From Providencia vermicola (lineage in GTDB: Bacteria > Pseudomonadota > Gammaproteobacteria > Enterobacterales > Enterobacteriaceae): 64,000 nt of DNA. The stretch spans positions 1-64,000 of the forward strand of contig NZ_JAGSPI010000006.1 of the NCBI RefSeq assembly GCF_020381325.1. Direction: 5' to 3'. The stretch's first letter is position 1, and the number at the start of each line of letters is the position of its first letter. Below the pieces are notes generated by a model. It saw only the letters and a program-made list of their open reading frames with translations, was not told where the DNA came from and ran no database searches. Both the position numbers and the translations under genes were made by a program. Of this stretch, positions 20,188 through 30,218 are shown piece by piece.

Positions 20188-20926
20188 TGACGATGGTGTG
20201 AATGCTCCAGGAATTCAAATGCTTGCGGCAGCACTACGCCAGTATTATCATGTTCAAGTGATTGCGCCTGATCGTAATCGCAGTGGTGCGTCTAATGCAC
20301 TTACATTAGATAGACCGCTAAAAATTCAAACATTAAGTAACGGCGATCTTTCGGTCCAAGAAGGGACGCCGACTGACTGTGTCTATATTGGCGTGAATAA
20401 AGTCGTTCGTCCGCGCCCTGATATTGTGGTATCGGGGATTAACTGCGGCCCTAATTTGGGTGATGACGTGATTTATTCAGGCACGGTGGCAGCAGCAACG
20501 GAAGGCCGTCATTTAGGGTTGCCGTCGATAGCCGTTTCGCTAGATGGTGAAACCCATTATGAAGCGGCGGCAAAAGTGACTTGTGATATTCTCGCGATGC
20601 TACAAAAGAACCCATTACGCGCAGGAAATATCTTGAATATCAATGTGCCTGATATCCCTTATGAAGAAATTAAGGGGATTAAAGTCACGCGTTGTGGTAG
20701 CCGCCACGCGGCATCGGAAGTGTATAATCTTGAAGATCCTAAAGGAAATATGCTGTACTGGTTAGGGCCTGTTGGGGAAATTCGCGATGCAGGGCCAGGG
20801 ACAGACTTTGAAGCCGTTCAAAATGGTTATGTTTCCATTACGCCATTACAAGTCGACTTAACGGCGTATAAAGCGCATACATTGGTCGAAGAGTGGTTGG
20901 AAAAATCAGGAGTGACAGTAAAATGA
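20165..20926 (+). CDS. surE: 5'/3'-nucleotidase SurE
   Basis: A 253-residue metal-dependent nucleoside monophosphatase linked to stationary-phase survival. The metal site is in [12 protein letters not shown] (Asp pair near residues 9-10) and [19 protein letters not shown] carries the other ligands. The ATG at 20165 is chosen because AGGA lies eight bases upstream and the length then equals E. coli SurE; the ATG at 20159 is too near the ribosome binding site. The stop overlaps the pcm start (ATGA). Confidence 0.95.
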   Translation: MLKILLSNDDGVNAPGIQMLAAALRQYYHVQVIAPDRNRSGASNALTLDRPLKIQTLSNGDLSVQEGTPTDCVYIGVNKVVRPRPDIVVSGINCGPNLGDDVIYSGTVAAATEGRHLGLPSIAVSLDGETHYEAAAKVTCDILAMLQKNPLRAGNILNINVPDIPYEEIKGIKVTRCGSRHAASEVYNLEDPKGNMLYWLGPVGEIRDAGPGTDFEAVQNGYVSITPLQVDLTAYKAHTLVEEWLEKSGVTVK

Positions 20927-21549
20927 AAACAGGGCTCATGAAAGAACTTTTGGCACAGTTACGCCAACAGGGAATTCACGATGAGCGCCTATTGGATGCA
21001 ATTTCACAGGTTCCTCGTGAACGGTTTGTGGACGAAGCGCTCTCACATAAAGCCTACGATAATATTCCGTTACCAATTGGTCATGGGCAAACTATTTCAC
21101 AGCCGTATATTGTAGCAAAAATGACGGCGTTATTGTCGTTAGCTCCGAATGATAATGTGCTGGAAATCGGTACAGGTTCGGGGTACCAAACTGCGGTATT
21201 AGCGCATCTCGTACACCATGTGTTTTCGGTTGAGCGTGTTAAAAGTCTACAATGGACAGCTAAACGTCGGCTGAAACAGCTGGATCTGCATAATGTGTCT
21301 ACTCGCCATGGTGACGGTTGGGAAGGGTGGCAATCCAAGGGGCCATTTGATGCCATTATTGTTACCGCAGCACCAACAGAAATTCCGACTCCGTTGTTAG
21401 GGCAATTAAAAGATGGTGGTCGAATGGTATTACCTGTTGGGGATAAAGAACAATCCCTGAAGTTAATTACTCGACGGGGAAATGATTATCATGCAAACGT
21501 CATTGAAAAAGTGCGTTTTGTGCCTCTTATTGCGGGTGAACTGCTTTAA
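20923..21549 (+). CDS. pcm: Protein-L-isoaspartate O-methyltransferase
   Basis: A 208-residue SAM-dependent enzyme that methylates isoaspartyl residues for repair of aged proteins. Motif I is [18 protein letters not shown], preceded by the substrate-binding [13 protein letters not shown], and HGDGWEGW is the third family block. The ATG at 20923 overlaps the surE stop and gives the same length as E. coli Pcm; an upstream ATG at 20893 is inside surE and less likely. The surE-pcm-nlpD-rpoS order is conserved in enterobacteria. Confidence 0.95.
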   Translation: MKTGLMKELLAQLRQQGIHDERLLDAISQVPRERFVDEALSHKAYDNIPLPIGHGQTISQPYIVAKMTALLSLAPNDNVLEIGTGSGYQTAVLAHLVHHVFSVERVKSLQWTAKRRLKQLDLHNVSTRHGDGWEGWQSKGPFDAIIVTAAPTEIPTPLLGQLKDGGRMVLPVGDKEQSLKLITRRGNDYHANVIEKVRFVPLIAGELL

Positions 21550-21862
21550 TTTATTTGCAATGGTATTTCTGCATTATAAAACGGATTGATTTTTTATAAT
21601 AATGTTAAATAAAATGCTATTGCAAAAGTTTTACTAACTCAAATAGAAGTAAAACTATTCCAAATATGATATTTTACCCATCTAAAATTGAATCAGTGGC
21701 TTAAACTATTAAGTCATAATCTCAAATTGTTATCTTTTTGATATATTTAACTTGTTCACTATTTTGTATTTCTGCTTTAATAAGTGAAATATTTTATGGT
21801 AACTCTATTACTGACATAAAACTGAATTGTCGCGTCAGATTTTTCTTCACGGGAGAAGAAGC
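21550..21862. other. AT-rich gap between pcm and nlpD
   Basis: About 310 very AT-rich bases with no gene seen. A weak AT hairpin (ATTATAAAA / TTTTATAAT, 21573-21600) may end the pcm message. The nlpD promoter should lie here, and GGGAGAAG at its right end is the nlpD ribosome binding site. Confidence 0.45.
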
Positions 21863-22939
21863 ATGAAAATTGTTAGCCCTATAAGCAGAATTCGATGGGC
21901 AGTCATCTTTTCATTTAGCGGAGCGCTATTGGCAGGGTGTTCTACGCCATATCATCCAGCAGCACCTATTTCGAGTGTGAATGATAGCCAATCGCGTCAG
22001 CCAGTGGCTCAAAGGACAACATCTACTGCGTCAAACAGCACAGGGATGAGTACGGCGATGCCGTCATCACGTCCAAACTTATCGAGTAATACGAATAATC
22101 AGCCGATAAACCGTACTTCAACACCTGTAAATACAAGCAGCGATGGTCGTATTGTTTATAACCGTGATTATGGCAGTATTCCAAAAGGCAGTTATAGTGG
22201 AAATAGCTATACTGTTCAGCGTGGCGATACATTATTTTATATCGCGTATATAACGGGTAATGATTTCCGCGAGTTAGCATCGAAAAACAATATACCTGAA
22301 CCATATAGCTTAAATGTAGGTCAGGTAATTAATATTGGTAATACAAATGTGAACTCGAGCACGCAATTGGCGTCAAATTCATCAAATAGTCATCAGCAAC
22401 CAGTTGATCTCCGAACAACTAATGAGTATCCTGCAAACAGTGGTGGTCAAACTTCGGGTAAGATGTTGCCAAATAATAGAAAACCTGCAACGCAAGTTTC
22501 TACAACAACAACGAATACGACTACTGCATCAACTGCTTCTACAGCAGCAAGTGGCACAAATAATTCGTCAATAAAGTGGCGTTGGCCAGCAGAAGGGAAA
22601 ATGATTGAAGGTTTCTCTGATGCCCAAGGCGGGAACAAAGGGGTGGATATTGCCGGTTCCCGAGGTCAGTCTGTGCTCGCTTCTGCGCCAGGAAAAGTCG
22701 TTTACGCAGGTAATGCTTTGCGTGGATATGGAAATCTAATAATTATAAAACATAACGATGACTACTTGAGTGCTTACGCACACAACGATACGTTGCTTGT
22801 GCGCGATCAACAGGATGTAACTGAAGGTCAGAAAATAGCTACGATGGGTAGTACTGGTACAAGTTCAGTTAGACTACACTTTGAAATTCGTTACAAGGGA
22901 AAATCAGTAAACCCGTTGCGTTATTTACCGCAACGATAA
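21863..22939 (+). CDS. nlpD: Murein hydrolase activator lipoprotein NlpD
   Basis: A 358-residue outer-membrane lipoprotein. The signal ends with the lipobox LLAGC (Cys26). A LysM peptidoglycan-binding domain follows near residues 114-158 (YTVQRGDTLFYIAY), then a long Ser/Thr/Asn/Gln-rich linker and a C-terminal LytM/M23 domain (about 245-358). In the M23 domain the first zinc-ligand motif reads NKGVDI without the His, so it is probably catalytically dead and works by activating the amidase AmiC, as in E. coli. The ATG at 21863 follows GGGAGAAG. In E. coli the main rpoS promoter lies inside nlpD; the same is likely here. Confidence 0.94.
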   Translation: MKIVSPISRIRWAVIFSFSGALLAGCSTPYHPAAPISSVNDSQSRQPVAQRTTSTASNSTGMSTAMPSSRPNLSSNTNNQPINRTSTPVNTSSDGRIVYNRDYGSIPKGSYSGNSYTVQRGDTLFYIAYITGNDFRELASKNNIPEPYSLNVGQVINIGNTNVNSSTQLASNSSNSHQQPVDLRTTNEYPANSGGQTSGKMLPNNRKPATQVSTTTTNTTTASTASTAASGTNNSSIKWRWPAEGKMIEGFSDAQGGNKGVDIAGSRGQSVLASAPGKVVYAGNALRGYGNLIIIKHNDDYLSAYAHNDTLLVRDQQDVTEGQKIATMGSTGTSSVRLHFEIRYKGKSVNPLRYLPQR

Positions 22940-22942
22940 ACT

Positions 22943-22968
22943 GGGCAGAATGCTTTGACATTCTGTCC
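22943..22968 (+). other. Hairpin in the nlpD-rpoS gap
   Basis: A 10-bp stem (GGGCAGAATG / CATTCTGTCC, one G-U pair) with a six-base loop lies between nlpD and rpoS, ending about 25 bases before the rpoS ATG. There is no T tract, so it is not an obvious terminator. It would sit in the untranslated leader of a message started inside nlpD. Confidence 0.55.
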
Positions 22969-22993
22969 GCATTATCTAGGGTAGGAGTCACTG

Positions 22994-23980
22994 ATGAGCC
23001 AAAGTTCGCTGAAAGTTAACGAGTTATATAATGACCTTGACGAAAGCAATTTAGACGACGCTTTTGATGAAAGTCAGTTTAAAGAAGAAGATCTGGTTTC
23101 TGAACAGGATGAAGAAATGGATTTACTCCAGAACACGAGCCAACGTGTTCTGGATGCTACCCAAATCTATCTAAGTGAAATTGGGTTTTCACCACTCCTC
23201 ACAGCAGAAGAAGAAGTTTTCTATGCTAGACGTGCACTGCGTGGCGATGTAGCTTCACGCCAGCGCATGATAGAAAGTAACCTTCGCTTAGTTGTGAAAA
23301 TATCTCGCCGCTATAATAACCGAGGCCTTGCCTTACTCGATCTGATTGAAGAGGGGAACCTTGGGTTGATTCGTGCTGTTGAAAAATTTGATCCAGAAAA
23401 AGGATTCCGTTTTTCGACGTATGCGACGTGGTGGATCCGTCAAACGATTGAACGTGCGATTATGAATCAAACCCGAACCATTCGCCTTCCTATTCATATC
23501 GTAAAAGAACTCAATATCTACCTTCGTACTGCACGTGAATTAGCCCAGAAATTGGACCATGAGCCAAGCCCTGAAGAGATCGCTGAACAGCTAGATAAAC
23601 CTGTTGAAGACGTCAGCCGTATGTTGCGTTTAAATGAACGAATTACATCTGTTGATACTCCAATTGCAGGGGACTCAGAGAAATCTTTGCTTGAGGTATT
23701 GTCTGATGATAATGATTCAGGTCCAGAAAATACAATTCAAGACAACGACTTAAAAGATAATATTGTTAAGTGGTTATATGAATTGAACCCAAAACAAAGG
23801 GAGGTTTTAGCACGTCGTTTTGGGCTTTTAGGTTATGAAGCAGAAACTCTTGAAGAGGTTGGGCGCGAAATTGGGCTCACTCGTGAACGAGTTCGTCAGA
23901 TTCAGGTGGAAGGTTTAAGACGGTTAAAAGATATTTTACATGGCGAAGATCTGACATTAGAGTCGCTATTCAATATGTAA
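22994..23980 (+). CDS. rpoS: RNA polymerase sigma factor RpoS
   Basis: A 328-residue stationary-phase and general stress sigma factor. Region 1.2/2 is visible in [21 protein letters not shown] and [20 protein letters not shown] through [18 protein letters not shown] (-10 recognition). Region 3 follows, and region 4 ends with the helix-turn-helix [20 protein letters not shown]. Length fits E. coli RpoS (330). The GGAG of GTAGGAGTC precedes the ATG. Control by the upstream leader and by proteolysis is known for the family but not shown here. Confidence 0.97.
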   Translation: MSQSSLKVNELYNDLDESNLDDAFDESQFKEEDLVSEQDEEMDLLQNTSQRVLDATQIYLSEIGFSPLLTAEEEVFYARRALRGDVASRQRMIESNLRLVVKISRRYNNRGLALLDLIEEGNLGLIRAVEKFDPEKGFRFSTYATWWIRQTIERAIMNQTRTIRLPIHIVKELNIYLRTARELAQKLDHEPSPEEIAEQLDKPVEDVSRMLRLNERITSVDTPIAGDSEKSLLEVLSDDNDSGPENTIQDNDLKDNIVKWLYELNPKQREVLARRFGLLGYEAETLEEVGREIGLTRERVRQIQVEGLRRLKDILHGEDLTLESLFNM

Positions 23981-24005
23981 AGTGTTAATGAGATAAAAGA
24001 TAAAT

Positions 24006-24042
24006 AAAAATCCCTATAAGTGAAAGTTTATAGGGATTTTTT
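24006..24042. terminator. rpoS/miaE intrinsic terminator
   Basis: A 12-bp stem (AAATCCCTATAA with its complement) and an eight-base loop followed by six T. A run of A on the left gives a T tract on the minus strand too. It lies between the convergent rpoS and miaE genes. Confidence 0.85.
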
Positions 24043-24059
24043 ATGGACTAGAAATAGCG

Positions 24060-24824
24060 TTAATTAATGGGAACACCGCTATGAAATTTAAAATCATTAT
24101 CAGGCGTTGAAATTAATTCAGCTTCAATGATTCCAAAATAATTAACACGCTCGGTAATATCTTGTTTACTAATTAACTGAGCTAACTGCAAATAGTCTTG
24201 GTAATGTCGAGCTTCTGAACGTAATAATGAAATATAAAAATTAGCCAGTTGTTCATCTAAATAAGGGGCTAATTTTGCGAATCGTTCACAAGAACGTGCT
24301 TCAATATAAGCACCAATAATTAGCTTATCGATTAAAGTTTTTGGATCGTGCGGATCGATATGGCTAAATAATCCTTTGGCATAACGCCCTGCTGTGATGC
24401 CATCATAAGGAATATTACGCTCGTGCATGATTTCCAACACTTGGTAAAAATGATGGAGCTCTTCTTTGATTAGCAGCACCATTTTATCGATTAAATTTTG
24501 GCTGTAAGGCGATTGCTTACGCGCCAGTATTTGTTTGGAAATCTGGTTTTTATTTCTTAGAGTGTGAACATCACCAATTCTATCGTAAGCAAAAGCCTCA
24601 TAGGGTTTAAACCATTCGAGTAACGTAGCCGCACTGTCTTTATCCACAGCATATTTACGGATTAAAAATAGAGCACTTTGCGCGGCTTTTAACTCACACA
24701 ATAAGTGGTCTTTAAGGATAATCGGTAAGTTTTCAGGCTGACTCGCTTTTTGCACCCATTCATCTGGGGTTTCACATTGTAAAAATTGCCGAATTGGTGC
24801 GAGTAACGCCGCATACTCATCCAT
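24060..24824 (-). CDS. miaE: tRNA-(ms2io6A37) hydroxylase MiaE
   Basis: A 254-residue non-haem diiron monooxygenase that hydroxylates the isopentenyl group of ms2i6A37 in tRNA. The ferritin-like four-helix ligands are seen in KDHLLCELKAAQ, KEELHHFYQV, EARSCERF and SEARHYQDYL. The gene is present in Salmonella and many relatives but absent from E. coli K-12. It starts one base after the mutS stop on the same strand, so it is probably read through from mutS. Confidence 0.92.
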   Translation of the reverse strand: MDEYAALLAPIRQFLQCETPDEWVQKASQPENLPIILKDHLLCELKAAQSALFLIRKYAVDKDSAATLLEWFKPYEAFAYDRIGDVHTLRNKNQISKQILARKQSPYSQNLIDKMVLLIKEELHHFYQVLEIMHERNIPYDGITAGRYAKGLFSHIDPHDPKTLIDKLIIGAYIEARSCERFAKLAPYLDEQLANFYISLLRSEARHYQDYLQLAQLISKQDITERVNYFGIIEAELISTPDNDFKFHSGVPIN

Positions 24825-24825
24825 G

Positions 24826-27393
24826 TTAGTTATTCATATCCTTTAAACGATAAATCCAATCAAGGGCTTGGCGAGGTGTCAGCTTATCTGGGTCAATGCC
24901 ATCCAGTGTAGTTAACACTGGAGAGGGTTCTGCCTCTTCCGTTGTTAAGAAACTCAGTTGTGCGCTATCGACATGACTCGCATTGGCATTATTTGAGATA
25001 ATCTCTAGTTCTTTTAGTTTTTGCTTGGCGCGTTTAATCACCTCTTTAGGTACACCCGCTAATGAAGCAACGGCAAGGCCATAGCTTTTACTGGCTGCAC
25101 CTTCTTGAACATTGTGCATAAAGGCGATGGTATCACCGTGCTCAATGGCATCAAGATGGATATTTACAGCACCTTCCAATTTTTCAGGTAAGGTTGTTAG
25201 CTCAAAATAATGGGTTGCGAACAATGTCATTGCTTTGATTTTATTGACTAAGTTTTCAGCACAAGCCCATGCAAGAGAAAGCCCGTCATACGTTGAAGTA
25301 CCACGACCGATCTCATCCATCAAGACCAAGCTGTGTTCGGTTGCATTATGCAAAATATTGGCAGTTTCAGTCATTTCCACCATGAATGTTGAACGACCAG
25401 AAGCAAGATCATCCGAGGCACCTACACGAGTAAAAATACGATCAATTGGGCCAATAACCGCTTTGCTAGCGGGCACAAAGCTACCGATATAGGCAAGCAA
25501 GGTAATTAGTGCAGTTTGACGCATATAGGTACTTTTACCGCCCATGTTTGGCCCTGTGATGATCAACAAACGGCGCTGTGGGGATAATGAAAGCGGGTTG
25601 GAAATAAACGGCTCACTTAATACTTGTTCAACGACAGGATGACGGCCTTCTGTAATTTGAATACCTGCTTTTTCAGTGAGTTGTGGGCAGGCATAACTTA
25701 ATGTTTCTGCGCGTTCAGCAAGGTTGGTTAAGACATCGAGTTCTGATAATGCCTCTGCACTGGTTTGTAACGCAGCAAGGTGTGGAAGTAGCATATCAAA
25801 CAGTTCGTCATACAGCGCTTTTTCGATAGCTAATGCTTTCCCTTTAGAGGTTAGAACCTTATCTTCATACTCTTTGAGCTCAGGAATAATGTAGCGCTCA
25901 GCATTTTTTAAAGTTTGGCGACGTACATAGTGGATTGGCGTTAGATGACTTTGGCCGCGGCTGACTTGGATATAATAACCATGAACCGCGTTATAACCGA
26001 CTTTTAAGGTGTCGATACCTAATTTTTCGCGTTCGCGAATTTCTAACCGATCGAGGTAATCTGTCGCGCCATCGGCCAAAGCACGCCATTCATCGAGTTC
26101 GCTATTGTAACCTGGGGCAATCACACCACCGTCACGTACTAATACAGGGGGAGCATCGATAATAGCGGTTTCCAATAAACTTTGTAGTTCATCAAATTGC
26201 CCAATTCGGCTTTGTAGTTCTTTTAAATACGGGCTACTGGATTGGCTAAGAATTTGATGAATATCGCTATATTGCTGGAATGCATGACGCATACGAGTTA
26301 AATCACGTGGTCGCGCAGAACGTAGTGCAAGGCGAGCAAGAACGCGTTCTAAGTCACCAATTTGGCGTAAAAACGGTTGTAGTTCAAAACCTTGTTCCTG
26401 CAAAGCGCTAATTGCTTGCTGGCGGTTATTCAATACTTGGATATTACGCAGTGGGGTATGTAACCAGCGTTTTAGCATGCGGCTACCCATTGGTGTTACG
26501 CACATGTCTAAAATAGAGGCGAGTGTATTTTCAGTGCCACCCGCAAGGTTTTGGGTGATTTCTAGATTACGGCGCGTTGCCGCATCCAAAATGACATTAT
26601 CATTTTGTTTTTCCATCACAATACTGCGAATATGCGGTAGCGAAGTGCGTTGGGTATCTTTGACATACTGCAGTAAACAACCCGCAGCACGTAGGGCTTT
26701 ATGGGCATTTTCTACGCCAAAACCGATTAAATCTTTGGTGCCAAATTGCAATCCAAGCTGTTGTTTTGCCGTATCCAGTTCGTATTCCCATAATGGACGG
26801 CGACGTAAGCCTTTATTATGTTCAATCAAGGACATACTGGCGAAATCTTCTGGGTACAGAAGCTCGGCAGGGCGCGTACGCTGTAACTCGGCTTGCAAGG
26901 CTTCTTCATCAGCGATTTCACTGATAATAAAGCGGCCTGACGTGATATCTAGTGTGGCAAAGCCGTAACCTTGAGCATCTTGCCATACTGCGGCAAGTAG
27001 GTTGTCTTGGCGTTCATTTAATAATGCTTCATCGGTGATGGTGCCTGGTGTGACAATGCGAACCACTTGGCGCTCAACGGGGCCTTTACTGGTCGCAGGG
27101 TCGCCAATTTGTTCGCAAATCGCGACAGATTCGCCCATCTGCACCAGTTTGGCGAGGTAACCTTCGGCAGCATGGTGTGGTACACCCGCCATCGGAATGG
27201 GTTGACCCGCGGATTGCCCACGTTTTGTTAGGGAGATGTCCAGTAATTGAGAGGCTTTTTTAGCATCATCAAAGAACAGTTCGTAAAAGTCCCCCATACG
27301 ATAAAACAGCAGTATGTCTGAATGTTGTGCTTTTAGTTTTAAATACTGCTGCATCATTGGTGTGTGGGATTCGAAATTTTGGCTGTCTGTCAT
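24826..27393 (-). CDS. mutS: DNA mismatch repair protein MutS
   Basis: An 855-residue mismatch-recognition ATPase. The mismatch-wedge Phe is in [14 protein letters not shown] near residue 37. The Walker A motif is [14 protein letters not shown] around residue 614, followed by the Walker B segment [16 protein letters not shown] and the [10 protein letters not shown] block. Length and domain order match E. coli MutS (853). No strong ribosome binding site is visible before the ATG. The region upstream of mutS is a known insertion hotspot in enterobacteria, and here it contains mobile-element debris. Confidence 0.97.
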   Translation of the reverse strand: MTDSQNFESHTPMMQQYLKLKAQHSDILLFYRMGDFYELFFDDAKKASQLLDISLTKRGQSAGQPIPMAGVPHHAAEGYLAKLVQMGESVAICEQIGDPATSKGPVERQVVRIVTPGTITDEALLNERQDNLLAAVWQDAQGYGFATLDITSGRFIISEIADEEALQAELQRTRPAELLYPEDFASMSLIEHNKGLRRRPLWEYELDTAKQQLGLQFGTKDLIGFGVENAHKALRAAGCLLQYVKDTQRTSLPHIRSIVMEKQNDNVILDAATRRNLEITQNLAGGTENTLASILDMCVTPMGSRMLKRWLHTPLRNIQVLNNRQQAISALQEQGFELQPFLRQIGDLERVLARLALRSARPRDLTRMRHAFQQYSDIHQILSQSSSPYLKELQSRIGQFDELQSLLETAIIDAPPVLVRDGGVIAPGYNSELDEWRALADGATDYLDRLEIREREKLGIDTLKVGYNAVHGYYIQVSRGQSHLTPIHYVRRQTLKNAERYIIPELKEYEDKVLTSKGKALAIEKALYDELFDMLLPHLAALQTSAEALSELDVLTNLAERAETLSYACPQLTEKAGIQITEGRHPVVEQVLSEPFISNPLSLSPQRRLLIITGPNMGGKSTYMRQTALITLLAYIGSFVPASKAVIGPIDRIFTRVGASDDLASGRSTFMVEMTETANILHNATEHSLVLMDEIGRGTSTYDGLSLAWACAENLVNKIKAMTLFATHYFELTTLPEKLEGAVNIHLDAIEHGDTIAFMHNVQEGAASKSYGLAVASLAGVPKEVIKRAKQKLKELEIISNNANASHVDSAQLSFLTTEEAEPSPVLTTLDGIDPDKLTPRQALDWIYRLKDMNN

Positions 27394-27611
27394 GGGGTTA
27401 TCTATATTAACTTATTGAATTAACTTGATTCTATGTTTTTTATTGTCTCATAAGATCTCATTATATCTTATAAAATATCACAGAATCCCATATTTAAGTG
27501 TAGGCTGTTGGTGGCGATAAGGTGGTATATAACATAACAATACTGACAACCTACAATTTTCACTAAAAATCTTTAATTATCTTATAGTCAGCGCTAAACA
27601 AGGTAACAATT

Positions 27612-27854
27612 ATAAGCCAAAAGCAGCCAGAAAAACCCTTATTAACGAAAGCCATTGAGGCAATGAAACCTAACAGTAGAGATAGGTCTGATACAGGTGA
27701 AAATACGGGTTTACGTGTATTTCGTGGCGCAACAGGCATTAAGATATTTTTCTACCGTTATAGTAGCCCAGTTACACATAAACTTGTACAGCTAAAGATC
27801 AGTAATTTTCCTCAAACTTCATTAAGTGAAGCGAGAGTTAAGTTACAAGAGTGA
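27612..27854 (+). pseudogene. Tyrosine integrase, N-terminal fragment
   Basis: An open stretch of 81 codons reads as the DUF4102-type N-terminal arm-binding domain of phage/island integrases: LLTKAIEAMKP, then GLRVF and FFYRYSSPVTHKLVQLKISNFPQTSLSEAR. It stops at LQE, well before the catalytic domain. The natural start codon appears lost: the frame begins with ATA where ATG would be expected, and only an internal ATG at 27663 remains. This is the decayed end of an integrative element once inserted upstream of mutS. Confidence 0.75.
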
Positions 27855-27944
27855 AAAAATTGCAGCAATTAGAGTGATGCTCTGACACTGAGTTAAAAGG
27901 AGAAAAGCAAGATAAAAAACAAGAACAACTGAATAGCCAGCAAT

Positions 27945-28100
27945 TCAGTAGACACTAACTAGTTTTTTGTTATACCATTTTTCATACTCTACAGGCGGTT
28001 GTTGATGAGTGAAGCCGTGCCTGCGTTTAACGTTGTAGAACATTTTGATATACTCAAAAGTATCCATTCGTGCTTCTATTCTTTCATTCTCTTTCCACAT
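27945..28100 (-). pseudogene. IS3-family transposase (OrfB), C-terminal fragment
   Basis: Read on the minus strand, this gives ERIEARMDTFEYIKMFYN, then KRRHGFTHQQPPVEYEKWYN and a stop after a further seven residues, which is the C-terminal end of an IS3-family OrfB integrase (the TFEYI.FYN.KR.H block). The catalytic DDE core and the left part are gone and the frame closes shortly upstream. An IS inverted repeat would be expected just beyond the stop (around 27925-27945) but I could not define its partner. Confidence 0.75.
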
Positions 28101-28164
28101 CAATATTTCCAGCTATCAATAAAAAACACGGTACATATATTAATAACTCGAATGAATTTATTAA

Positions 28165-28398
28165 GATAAAAAGGGTAATCTAGAAACCGAATTTCACTAT
28201 CGTATTATAAAGTGGTTAAATAAGACCTCAACAATAGGGTTACTAATATCGATTCATTTCTTACTACTACAGTTTTATTATGTGGGTATTGCTATAGCAG
28301 AAAGCGCGAGAGAAAAACTTTGTCCCCTTCTACTTTCAGTTATTAATAAAAACAGGCGTTTATTGCATTTTTGGAGTGGGCGTGAATATACCTATTGA
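28165..28398 (+). other. Startless open frame of 77 codons
   Basis: Between two stops lies an uninterrupted frame without an ATG near its left end. It reads as a hydrophobic stretch (IGLLISIHFLLLQFYYVGIA) followed by a basic tail (NKNRRLLHFWSGREYTY). It could be the remnant of a small membrane protein or chance. I do not recognise a family. The rest of 28100-28500 shows no gene. Confidence 0.25.
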
Positions 28399-28502
28399 TA
28401 TTTAAAAAAATAATTTTTAGGGCCGGATTTTGATAGAGGAAATAGCAATATATTTTTTATATATTGCTATTTGGAATGTTAAAATTTTCTTAGCTTATGA
28501 AG

Positions 28503-29096
28503 CTAATTAATAATTTCTGTAGAGTTTGTTAGTGTTGCATAGCGATCACCAAGTAAGGCCATAGATGATTTATGCATAACTTCTGAATTAATTATTTGAT
28601 CAAAAAAAGGTAAATCACGAGTTGCACAACAATCTGATAAAATGAAATTATCAAAACCTAGCTCAAATGAAGCTATTGTAGTTGCAGTTATACACATGTG
28701 ACTGGCAAAACCCATAATAATTAATTGCTTTTTACCTGTGAGTTGAAGTAAGTCAAAAAGATTAGTTTTGTGAAACGAATTTGGCAAACTTTTTTCTATT
28801 ATTTCTTCATCATGATGTGGTGTTAGTTCATCAATAATTTTTACATCATTATTGTTTGGATTAAATAAATTAGCATTTTCACCACCTATATGTACAACAT
28901 GAAATATACCAACTTGGTTTTTTCTAGCGAAATCTATGAATTTTTTAGCATTACTAACTGCATTCTTCCCATTTTTTCCTAAATTAAGGTCACTTGAAAA
29001 ATATTGATTCTGCATATCAACAAGTAATACGTTTGCATTTTTTAAATCTAATATTTTCTTACTAGCACCCGCTAGCTGTAATAATGTTTTAGTCAT
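28503..29096 (-). CDS. Isochorismatase-family cysteine hydrolase
   Basis: A 197-residue protein of the isochorismatase-like hydrolase superfamily, which includes nicotinamidases and carbamoylases. The catalytic triad is visible: Asp27 in VLLVDMQNQY, Lys102 in EKSLPNSF and Cys135 in GFASHMCITATT. Substrate is not predictable. The ATG at 29096 has AAGGAA seven bases upstream; the longer frame to 29129 adds residues not expected from the family. It is divergent from the LysR gene with a gap of 108 bases, the usual arrangement of a LysR target. The gene is strongly AT-rich, unlike mutS. Confidence 0.8.
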   Translation of the reverse strand: MTKTLLQLAGASKKILDLKNANVLLVDMQNQYFSSDLNLGKNGKNAVSNAKKFIDFARKNQVGIFHVVHIGGENANLFNPNNNDVKIIDELTPHHDEEIIEKSLPNSFHKTNLFDLLQLTGKKQLIIMGFASHMCITATTIASFELGFDNFILSDCCATRDLPFFDQIINSEVMHKSSMALLGDRYATLTNSTEIIN

Positions 29097-29204
29097 TAGT
29101 GATTTCCTTTTGAAGTCTTTCGGTATCAATATATAATTATCTTATGCGTTGATAAAGCTGATAGATTGCATATGGTATATGCATTTATATGGAGGGTTGA
29201 GTAC

Positions 29205-30038
29205 ATGAATTGGGATGATTTGAGATTTTTAATATCATTAATAGAAAACAAAACAGCATCAGCTGCAGCTAAAAAATTGAATGTAAATTATGTAACCGTT
29301 TGTCGTAGAATTGAAAGACTTGAACATTCGTTGAAACAAAAATTAATTTATTTCAAAGATAATCAATATTATCCAACAAATGAGGGGGAGGCTTTATACC
29401 AAAAAGCTTTAGATATTAACTTGTCACTAAGCGATTTAGAAGAAAAAATAGTATCAGGTGGGCATTTAAAGCAAACAATTACTGTTTCTTCTAGTGCATC
29501 GATTGGTGAGGATATCATTATACCAAATTTAAATGGGTTATATAAAAAGTATCCACAAATAAAGGTTAATTTTTTATTAAGTCCTAACCTAGAGAGTATA
29601 ATAAAAAAAGAATGCGATATTGCAATTAGATTTTTTGATGATAATAGTGCAGATGGAGAATTTCTTACAAGTATTAATTATCATATATGCTCTTCTAAAT
29701 CTTACTTAAAAAACACACAAGAAGATAAAATCATAATTTATAATTTCGAGTTAAAAAATCTTAGTGAAAACAGTGTATTATTGAGTAGGTATGGACGTAA
29801 AAGTGTTTTTATGGAAGTGAATAGCTTAAATGCTATATATGCTGCCATTATCAATGGTATGGCTATTGGTATATTACCAGAATACTTGATAACTGATTCG
29901 GTTAGAATTATAGAACCAAGAGTAATGACCAAAAATTTATATCTATGTGCATCGAATCGAATGAACCAAATTACATCAGGGAAAATTGTTATAGACGAGA
30001 TTAAAAATATTTTTTCTAATCTTAATGAGAGTAAATAG
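29205..30038 (+). CDS. LysR family transcriptional regulator
   Basis: A 277-residue regulator with an N-terminal winged helix-turn-helix (MNWDDLRFLISLIENKTASA, then VNYVTVCRRIERLE) and a shortened C-terminal ligand-binding domain. The first residues resemble the subgroup of LysR proteins that begin MNWDDLR. The ATG at 29205 lies behind GGAGGG. Because it is divergent from the hydrolase and just upstream of the decarboxylase gene, it probably controls both sides. The inducer may be a substrate or product of this pathway; that is an inference. Confidence 0.8.
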   Translation: MNWDDLRFLISLIENKTASAAAKKLNVNYVTVCRRIERLEHSLKQKLIYFKDNQYYPTNEGEALYQKALDINLSLSDLEEKIVSGGHLKQTITVSSSASIGEDIIIPNLNGLYKKYPQIKVNFLLSPNLESIIKKECDIAIRFFDDNSADGEFLTSINYHICSSKSYLKNTQEDKIIIYNFELKNLSENSVLLSRYGRKSVFMEVNSLNAIYAAIINGMAIGILPEYLITDSVRIIEPRVMTKNLYLCASNRMNQITSGKIVIDEIKNIFSNLNESK

Positions 30039-30218
30039 TTAATGGAATAGTTAATCTTAGATCGTGATAAATACTTTAATGGGTAGGATGATATGGACTA
30101 CCTATTAATTCTTGATTCAGTAATTTTATAAATTCATAAGGGTATGCAAAAAATCTGGTTGTCTTAAATCTCAAAGTATACTAAAAATAATTCACCTTAA
30201 ATAAAATGGTTTTTTAGT

